Below, piece by piece: positions 57,395-64,000 of a DNA stretch of 64,000 nt (position 1 is the stretch's first letter; the number at the start of each line of letters is the position of its first letter). The translations under genes were made by a program, and so were the position numbers. Under the pieces are notes generated by a model that saw only the letters and a list, made by a program, of their open reading frames with translations, did no database searches and was not told the DNA's origin. Source of the DNA: Anadara kagoshimensis (taxonomy: Eukaryota; Mollusca; Bivalvia; Arcoida; Arcidae); NCBI GenBank assembly GCA_021292105.1, contig CM037874.1, positions 32,972,185-33,036,184 on the forward strand, read 5' to 3'.

Positions 57395-57439
57395 CACCTT
57401 CTGCTTGTAGCTTTGCATCAACTGACAAATCCTTTGGTC

Positions 57440-57640
57440 TAGTGGCAACTTCCGGTTTAGATAATATTAGTTCCTGCGTAAGACAAGGGCACCTAGGCTT
57501 ACTTAATTATCAGTTAAGTTTGATAACAAGTGTATGAGTAAGTTCCGATTAAAAAGGGGATAACCAGTGATGCAGTCCAGACCAATCAAAGACACTGTAT
57601 CAAAGTTAGGTCAGGCTCAGAACGAAAGTCGGCCATCGAA
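57440..57640 (-). promoter_or_regulatory. PXN: Candidate paxillin promoter region (ETS and CCAAT motifs)
   Basis: About 55 nt upstream of the start codon the gene strand reads AACCGGAAGT, a textbook ETS/GABP site (plus 57448-57457), which is commonly close to transcription starts. A CCAAT pentamer lies at 57582-57586 and a GGCCAT core near 57631. No TATA box is clear. A weak acceptor-like sequence (CTTACGCAG, near 57472-57480) means this could instead be a 5' UTR exon with the promoter further right. Confidence 0.4.
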
Positions 57641-57753
57641 GTTTCTTGTTCTTTATCTTTTCTTAAAATTCTTATTGATTTAGGCGCACCTTAAATTTGA
57701 ATGAGTGTGTGACAAACTGCGTAGATTTTTACATGATTTTGGTGGTTAAATAT

Positions 57754-58059
57754 CAGGGGCGGATACAGGATTTTTTGAAAGGGGGGGTTGAGAACTATCC
57801 AGGATTTTTTGAAAGGGGGGGGGGGGGGGTTGAGATCTATACAGGATTTTTTAAAGGGAGGGGCGAGAATTATATCAATGCTAGATGCGAGCGCCGAAGG
57901 CGCGAGCTTCCAGAGACGATGGGTCTAGGGCAGAGCCCCGATGGGGGCCAAGAAAATAATTTTAATCAGTCAATATCTCACTCTCTCTCTCTTTAAATTT
58001 TTCAAAGGGGGGGGGGGGTTGCAACCCCCGCAACCCCCCCCCCCCCAAATCCGCCACTG
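57754..58059. mobile_element. hAT-like MITE with G-rich core, upstream of paxillin exon 1
   Basis: Starts CAGGGGCGGATACAGG and ends AAATCCGCCACTG, with aatat on both flanks. Contains three ggattttttgaaaggggggg units, gcgagcgccgaaggcgcgagc, a CT run and a G/C-run hairpin at the right. It lies 360 bp upstream of the start codon. Confidence 0.85.
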
Positions 58060-59110
58060 AATATCTTGAAGGTTTTATGTTGATGTTCCACATTATTTTG
58101 ATATTTCAATATATTATTTTTATTTATAATGCATAGAAGACAAATAACCTATTGTCTTTTCCAAATAAATAAATAAATAAATAATAAAATAATAATTATA
58201 ATAATAAAAAATCGATATATTCTGACCAAGAGAAAAATCTTGAATTCGAAAGATTAAATCAATAATTTTAGCCCTGTGACTCGGAATTTTAGGAAAAGAC
58301 CAATATGGACTCAAGTCGCTTGAAGCCTACAATGCAAATTAACTTAAAAATTCCAAGTGACTGATTATAGATAAGCATCTCTAATAACATTCAGACCGAA
58401 CGGTAAAGATTTAAAACTTTGATTATGATTCTGGACCGCAAAACCGTCTTTATTTTTAAGATATTTTTTTTTTCATTTCTTCATAGATCTATATTTCGCC
58501 TCTACTATTTTATACAATGTGAATTAAGCAGGTAAAACTATTTCCCGTGTAAAATTGTTTCCATAGGTACATGTACTTCAGTACTCTATCTTTTGAAAAA
58601 ATGGTTGATCATGAAGTTCAAAAATATTTTATATTTAATTGAAAAATAAGGATTTCACATTTGCACCCCCATTCTACCATCGGGTTGTGAATTTCACTCG
58701 GCCTTCCCCGGAGAGTTCCCAAACTATATATAATATTCAAGAATATGAAGTAGGTAAAGCTCTACCTGTCAGGTTGTACATTTCATTTAATCAAGCCTGC
58801 ATAAACCTGTTTTTGAATCATTGTTATGCGTTTATTTTACGTTGACATGTATATTTTGGCCTATATAATGTCTTCAGTGCCAGGAACATCTAATCTGTAA
58901 TCACTTGTACCGAAAACCGATACTTTTTGATTTGGTTATGACTAGATGAACAGCTCCAATAAAAACGGGAATGATAAAGAGTTTGAGCTATTTTTGTGAC
59001 ACATTTTGCCAAGCTCATATTTTACAGAAACCTGTCTTTAAATAAATCTTACATTTTTTGCTTATTTTACAAGTATAGAGATACATGAATAACTTTAATA
59101 AATACCTAAC
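58060..59110. other. Upstream of paxillin exon 1, nothing recognised
   Basis: AT-rich with an (aaat)n run near 58165-58185. Short open frames here show no conserved pattern. Confidence 0.5.
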
Positions 59111-59113
59111 ATA

Positions 59114-59451
59114 GTCACTGCGGTAGCTCAGTTGATGGAGTGTTTTCTCCGTAAGTAGGAGATCGTGTTTCGAACCCCGCCCGGGTCTGACCCAAGGCTT
59201 GAAAGTGGGTAGTGACTGTTCTTTTGCCAATCGCTCGGCATTACGAAATGAAGTCACGTTTCTTTCGGATGGGAACTTCAAAATAAACGAGGTCCCGCGT
59301 CATTGTAGGCTTGGCACGATAAAGAACCCTGCTGTATAATACCATTAGCGCAACGCACAGGCAAAATTTCCACACATTCGCCTATAGCTGGCGACGTCTC
59401 GATATAAGTGAAATATTCTTGGCTGGGGCGTTAAACACTCAACTCAACTCA
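59114..59451 (+). mobile_element. tRNA-derived SINE, family 1, full length
   Basis: cactgcggtagctcagttg head with box A intact and box B off by one base (tgtttcgaacccc). The body is complete and the tail is aaacactcaactcaactcaa. One of the best preserved copies; inverted relative to paxillin. Confidence 0.92.
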
Positions 59452-59499
59452 AACGAAATAGATGTGATGGTAGGTTATTTTTAGTCATAGTTATTTGAA

Positions 59500-59501
<2 letters not shown>

Positions 59502-59545
<44 letters not shown>
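59502..59545. repeat. (ATT)n microsatellite
   Basis: Uninterrupted TTA/ATT run just beyond the SINE tail. Confidence 0.95.
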
Positions 59546-59546
<1 letters not shown>

Positions 59547-60420
59547 TTAAATATTTGTAAGCGTAATAGAGTGTAGTACATGTAATATATTTTTACATCC
59601 AGATCCCAGTCAATATTAATATTTTTCACTTATATCGAACTGTAGGAGCTAGCCAGTCGGAATGTAAAATGTAATTGGTTACAAACAAAACAACTAAGAA
59701 CATAACACAACGAATAAACATAATTCAAGTCAAACGTATAATATTACAATACAATATTTTACTGGAATACTGCAAATACATTTAAAATGCTCGCTATTAT
59801 AACATTATAACATGTAACAATTATAACATGTAATATTAACATATTAGCAAATATGTAATACATGTATCTAACATGTATAAAGATGTCATGTGCTACTTTT
59901 GAATTTTTATACTGGACATCATGTATGAAAAAAATCAAATCCAGTGGTGTGGCTCAAATGGTTATGCTGGCTTCTAAGTATCTTGTACGTATACATATAA
60001 AGAAATATTTTAGAGTTTTTTTTAATTTTCCATCATATTAAAGCCAAAATTATACCATCCTGCATGATCTCAGTTGAGGGGAGATAACTCCAATGATTTA
60101 TGTTTGATAACGTATAACATAATCCATACACAGTATTGTCCCTTGTATAGGTGTAAATACAAATATACTCTAGCTTTTATACAAACAGGCCGTTATGTTT
60201 GAACACAAAGTGAATCTAAGCAACAGTGCCTAGTTCAACACCACACACGCCTCTTTTTATGAAGAATCGGTCTTGTTAATACATTTATAAATACCGCTCG
60301 GAAGTCATTTATTCTTGACAGAAACCGGCGCCAATGTTTATCACAGAAACAACCATGGTTACCATGAACATGCAACGAACAAAAACAGCATACGAACGAG
60401 GATATGCAATTGACATAAGA
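59546..60420. other. Flank between SINE and minisatellite
   Basis: Unique AT-rich sequence. Near 60355-60400 the phrases catgaacatgcaacgaacaaaaacagcatacgaac resemble the neighbouring 34-bp unit and may be its pre-amplification ancestor. Confidence 0.5.
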
Positions 60421-63400
60421 CAAGGTGACTAAGAACATACCAAGAACAAAAGGCCAAGGTGACTAAGAACATACCAAGAACAAAACGTTAAGGTAACCAA
60501 GAACATACCAAGAACACAAAGCCAAGGTAACCAAGAACATACCAAGAACACAAAGCCAAGGTAACCAAGAACATACCACGAACAAAAAGTCAACGTGACC
60601 AAGAACATACCACGAACAAAAAGCCAAGATGACCAAGAACATACCAAGAACAAAATGCCAAGGCGATCAAGAACATACCACGAACACAAAGTCAACGTGA
60701 CCAAGAACATACCACGAACACAAAGCGAAGATGACCAAGAACATACCACGAACAAAAAGTCAAGATGACCAAGAACATACAAAGAACACAAAGTCAACGT
60801 GACCAAGAACATATCACGAACAAAAAGCGAAGATGACCAAGAACATAACACGAACAAAAAGCCAAGATGACCAAGAACATACCACGAACAAAAGCCAAGG
60901 CGACCAAGAACATACCACAAACACAAAATTAAGGTGGCCAAGAACATAACACGAACACAAAGTTAAGGTGACCAAGAACATATCACAAACACAAAGCAAA
61001 GGTGACCAAGAACATACCACAAACACAAAGCAAAGGTGACCAAGAACATACCGCAAACAAAAAGCAAAGGTGACCAAGAACATATCACGAACGAAAATCG
61101 AAGGTGATCAAGAATATATCACGAACAAAAAGCCAAGGTAGCCAAGAACACATCACGGACAAAAAGCCAAGGTAGCCAAGAACATATCACGCACAAAAAG
61201 CCAAGGTGGCCAAGAAATACCACAAACAAAAAGCCGAGATGGCCAACATACCACGAACACAAAGCCAAGGCGACGAAGAACACACCAAGAACAAAAAGCC
61301 AAGATGACCAAGAACATACCAAGAACAAAAATCCAAGGTGACCAAGAACATACCACGAACAAAAAGCCAAGGTAGCCAAGAACATACCACGAACAAAAAG
61401 CCAAGGTAGCCAAGAACATACCACGAACAAAAAGCCAAGGTGGCCAAGAACATACCATGAACAAAAAGCCAAGGTAACAAAGAACATACCACGAACAAAA
61501 AGCCAAGGTAACAAAGAACATACCACGAACAAAAAAACCAAGGTGGCCAAGAACATAACACGAACAAAAAGCCAAGGAAACAAAGAACATACCACGAACA
61601 AAAAGCGAAGGTAACAAAGAACATACCACGAACACAAAGCCAAGGTAACAAAGAACATACCACGAACAAAAAGCCAAGGTGGCCAAGCCAAGAACATAAC
61701 AGAAACACAAAGCCAAGGTGGCCAAGAACATACCACGAACAAAAAGCCAAGGTGGCCAAGAGCATACCACGAACAAAAAGCCGAGATAACAAAGAACATA
61801 CCACGAACAAAAAATCCAAGGTGGCCAAGAACATGCCACGAACAAAACGCCAAGGTAACAAAGAACATACCACGAACAAAAAGCCAAGGTGGCCAAGAAC
61901 ATACCAGAAACACAAAGCCAAGCTGGCCAAGAACATACCAGAAACACAAAGCCAAGGTGGCCAAGAACATACCACGAACAAAAAAACCAAGGTGGCCAAG
62001 AACATACCACGAACAAAAAACCAAGGTGGACAAGAACATACCACGAACAAAAATCCAAGGTGGCCAAGAACATACCACGAACAACAAGTAAAGGTAATCA
62101 AGAACATACCACGAACAAAAAGCAAATTGGTCAAGAACATACCACGAACACAAAGTAAAGGTAATCAAGAACATACCACGAACAAAAAGCAAATTGGTCA
62201 AGAACATACCACGAACAAAAAGCCAAGGTGACCAAGAACATACCACGAAAAAAAAACCAAGGTGGCCAAGAACATACCACGAACAAAAAACGAGGTGATC
62301 AAGAACATACAACGAACAAAAAGCCAACGTGGCCAAGAACATACCACAAACAAAAAAAACCAAGGTGGCCAAGAACATACCACGAACAAAAAGTAAAGGT
62401 AATCAAGAACATACCAGGAACAAAAAGCAAACGTGGTCAAGAACATATTACGAACAAAAAAGCAAACGTGGTCAAGAACATATCACGAACAAAAAGCCAA
62501 GGTAGCCAAGAACATACCACGAACAAAAAGCAAACGTGGCCAAGAACATACCACGAACAAAAAGCAAACGTGGTCAAGAACATATCACGAACAAAAAGCC
62601 AAGGTAGCCAAGAACATACCACGAACAAAAAACCAAGGTGACCAAAAACATACCACGAACAAAAAACCAAGGTGGCCAAGAACATACCTCGAACACAAAG
62701 TAAAGGTAATCAAGAACATACCACGAACAAAAGCAAACGTGGTCAAGAACATATCACGAACAAAAAGCCAAGGTAGCCAAGAACATACCACGAACAAAAA
62801 GTCAAGGCGGCCAAGAACATACCACAAACAAAAAGCAAAGTGGCCAAGAACATACCTCGAACACAAAGTAAAGGTAATCAAGAACATATCACGAACAAAA
62901 AGCCAAGGTAGCCAAGAACATACCACGAACAAAAAGTCAAGGCGGCCAAGAACATACCACGAACACAAAGCCAAGGTGACCAAGAACATACCATTAACAA
63001 AAAGCCAAGGTGGCCAAGAACATACCACGAACAAAAAGTCAAGGCGCCAAGAACATACCACGAACAAAAAGCCAAGGTGGCCAAGAACATACCACGAACA
63101 AAAAGCCAAGGTGGCCAAGAACATACCACGAACAAAAAGTCAAGATGGCCAAGAACATACCACGAACAAAAAGCCAAGGTGGCCAAAACAAACCACGAAC
63201 AAAAAGCCAAGGTGGCCAAGAACATACCACGAACAAAAAGCCAAGGCGGCCAAGACATACCACGAACAAAAAGCCAAGGTGGCCAAGAACATACCACGAA
63301 CAAAAAGCCAAGGTGGCCAAGAACATACCACGAACACAAAGCCAAGGCGGCCAAGAACATACCACAAATGAAAATCCAAGGCGACCAAAAGCTTATTATG

Positions 63401-63643
63401 AACAAAGAGCCACAGTGACCAAGAACATACCACGAACAAAGAGCCACAGTGACCAAGAACATATTACGAACAAAAAGCCAAGGCGGCCAAGAACACACCA
63501 CGAACAAAAAGCCAAGGTGGCCAAGAACATACCACGAACAAAAAGTCAAGGCGGCCAAGAACATGTCAAGAACGAAAATTCAAGGCGACCAAAAACGTAT
63601 TGCAATAAAAGGGCCAAGGTGACCAAGAACATACAAATAACAA
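60421..63643. repeat. 34-bp minisatellite, about 90-95 units
   Basis: The unit is aagaacataccacgaacaaa followed by aagccaaggtggcc. The first 23 bases are well kept; the last 11 (ccaaggtggcc) vary most (gtaaaggtaatc, caaacgtggtc, gtcaaggcggcc). The plus strand is A-rich and almost free of T. With 34 not divisible by three and stop codons rare, all frames stay open: up to 419 codons on minus (FLVCSWPPWLFVRG-type) and 312 on plus (NIPRTKSQGGQEHTTNKK-type). These are not genes. Confidence 0.95.
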
Positions 63644-64000
63644 CAAGAGGCGCATGGGCCTTAACGCTCACCTGTGACCTTTGAACCCATGAGCTTCATT
63701 CAAATATCAAAATGATAATTAGGCCAATATTCTAATATACATCCCTATACAAAAAGTTTATAGTTTTTGAGATAAATAATCATCTCAGTACTTGTTTGTA
63801 TCTGTGATCTTGACATTTGAACCCATAACCTTCATTCATATATCAAAATGACCACTGTGCCAGTACCAACAATATTCTAAGATACATGCCTATATAAAAA
63901 GTTAATAGTTTTCAAGATAATTAACCATTCAGGTATTCATTCGCATCTGTGACCTTGACCTTTGAACCCATGACCTTCATTCATATATCAAAATGATCAT
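63644..64000. mobile_element. Start of a second pearl-like element, cut by the window edge
   Basis: acaagaggcgcatgggccttaacgctcacctg matches the left end of the element at 3870. A tandem core follows: ttgaacccat at 63681, 63817 and 63962 (units of about 136-145 bp), unlike the 166-bp core of the first. Confidence 0.75.

Noticed and set aside
54516-54836. 106-aa Cys-containing plus-strand ORF (possible secreted peptide)
   Set aside because: It has a hydrophobic start and several Cys, which drew attention. There is no recognisable domain, it ends in a SINE target duplication, and no splice partners are visible. I could not support a gene.
57697-57996. 99-aa glycine-rich ORF upstream of paxillin
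   Set aside because: It overlaps the G-rich hAT-like MITE and reflects its G runs.
59114-59190. tRNA gene on the plus strand
   Set aside because: It is the head of a full-length family 1 SINE; box B carries a substitution.
61119-62378. 419-aa membrane-like protein on the minus strand
   Set aside because: It is a frame-cycling reading of the 34-bp minisatellite. Equally long frames exist on the other strand and in other frames, with no splice or start context.
62433-63371. 312-aa Lys/Arg-rich repeat protein on the plus strand
   Set aside because: Same minisatellite, opposite strand.
60421-63643. CRISPR-like array (fixed 23-base repeat, variable 11-base part)
   Set aside because: The variable part is a set of point variants of one sequence, not unrelated spacers. 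The units are head-to-tail in an animal genome, and no cas genes are present.

Overview
This is a 64-kb piece of an AT-rich, repeat-dense animal genome. It holds one recognisable protein-coding gene, paxillin, on the minus strand. The organism is probably a bivalve mollusc or a close lophotrochozoan. That is an inference from the paxillin sequence, the tRNA-headed SINEs ending in a TCAAC-repeat tail, and a 'pearl'-type element with a 166-bp tandem core. No species is claimed.

Paxillin runs right to left. A 13-nt first coding exon (MDDL plus one base of Asp5) lies at 57382-57394. A 36-kb intron follows, then nine exons between 21212 and 913. Splice phases agree at every junction, and the exons sum to 1782 nt (593 residues plus stop), close to vertebrate paxillin. 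Five LD motifs precede four LIM domains. LD1 is split by the giant intron, LD2 to LD4 each have their own exon, LD5 shares an exon with the start of LIM1, and LIM1 to LIM4 are spread over the last five exons. A candidate alternative first exon (27472-27496) and a candidate promoter just upstream of 57394 are noted.

The rest is intron or flanking DNA filled with mobile and tandem repeats:
- a pearl-like element (3870-5682);
- a trinucleotide tract (12.0-12.8 kb) and a 180/360-bp satellite (12.9-13.8 kb);
- a CpG-richer island-like stretch with a YY1-type motif over an ATG (14.2-15.3 kb);
- a 43-44-bp minisatellite (15.9-16.9 kb);
- TA-flanked MITEs with CAGT termini, several hAT-like MITEs, and a palindromic 172-bp MITE family with about eight copies;
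- at least a dozen copies of one tRNA-derived SINE, one copy of a second SINE, and a group of tail-sharing relatives;
- a 59-bp array (35.6-36.2 kb) and a roughly 180-bp array (47.0-48.2 kb);
- a 3.2-kb minisatellite of 34-bp units (60.4-63.6 kb), followed directly by the start of a second pearl-like element at the window edge.

Most long open frames outside the paxillin exons come from tandem repeats or SINEs and are not genes. I saw no reverse transcriptase, transposase, rRNA gene, CRISPR array or second conserved protein gene. The best leads are the alternative paxillin start, the antisense YY1/ATG site in intron 2, the dated nested insertions with preserved empty sites, and the T-poor 34-bp array.
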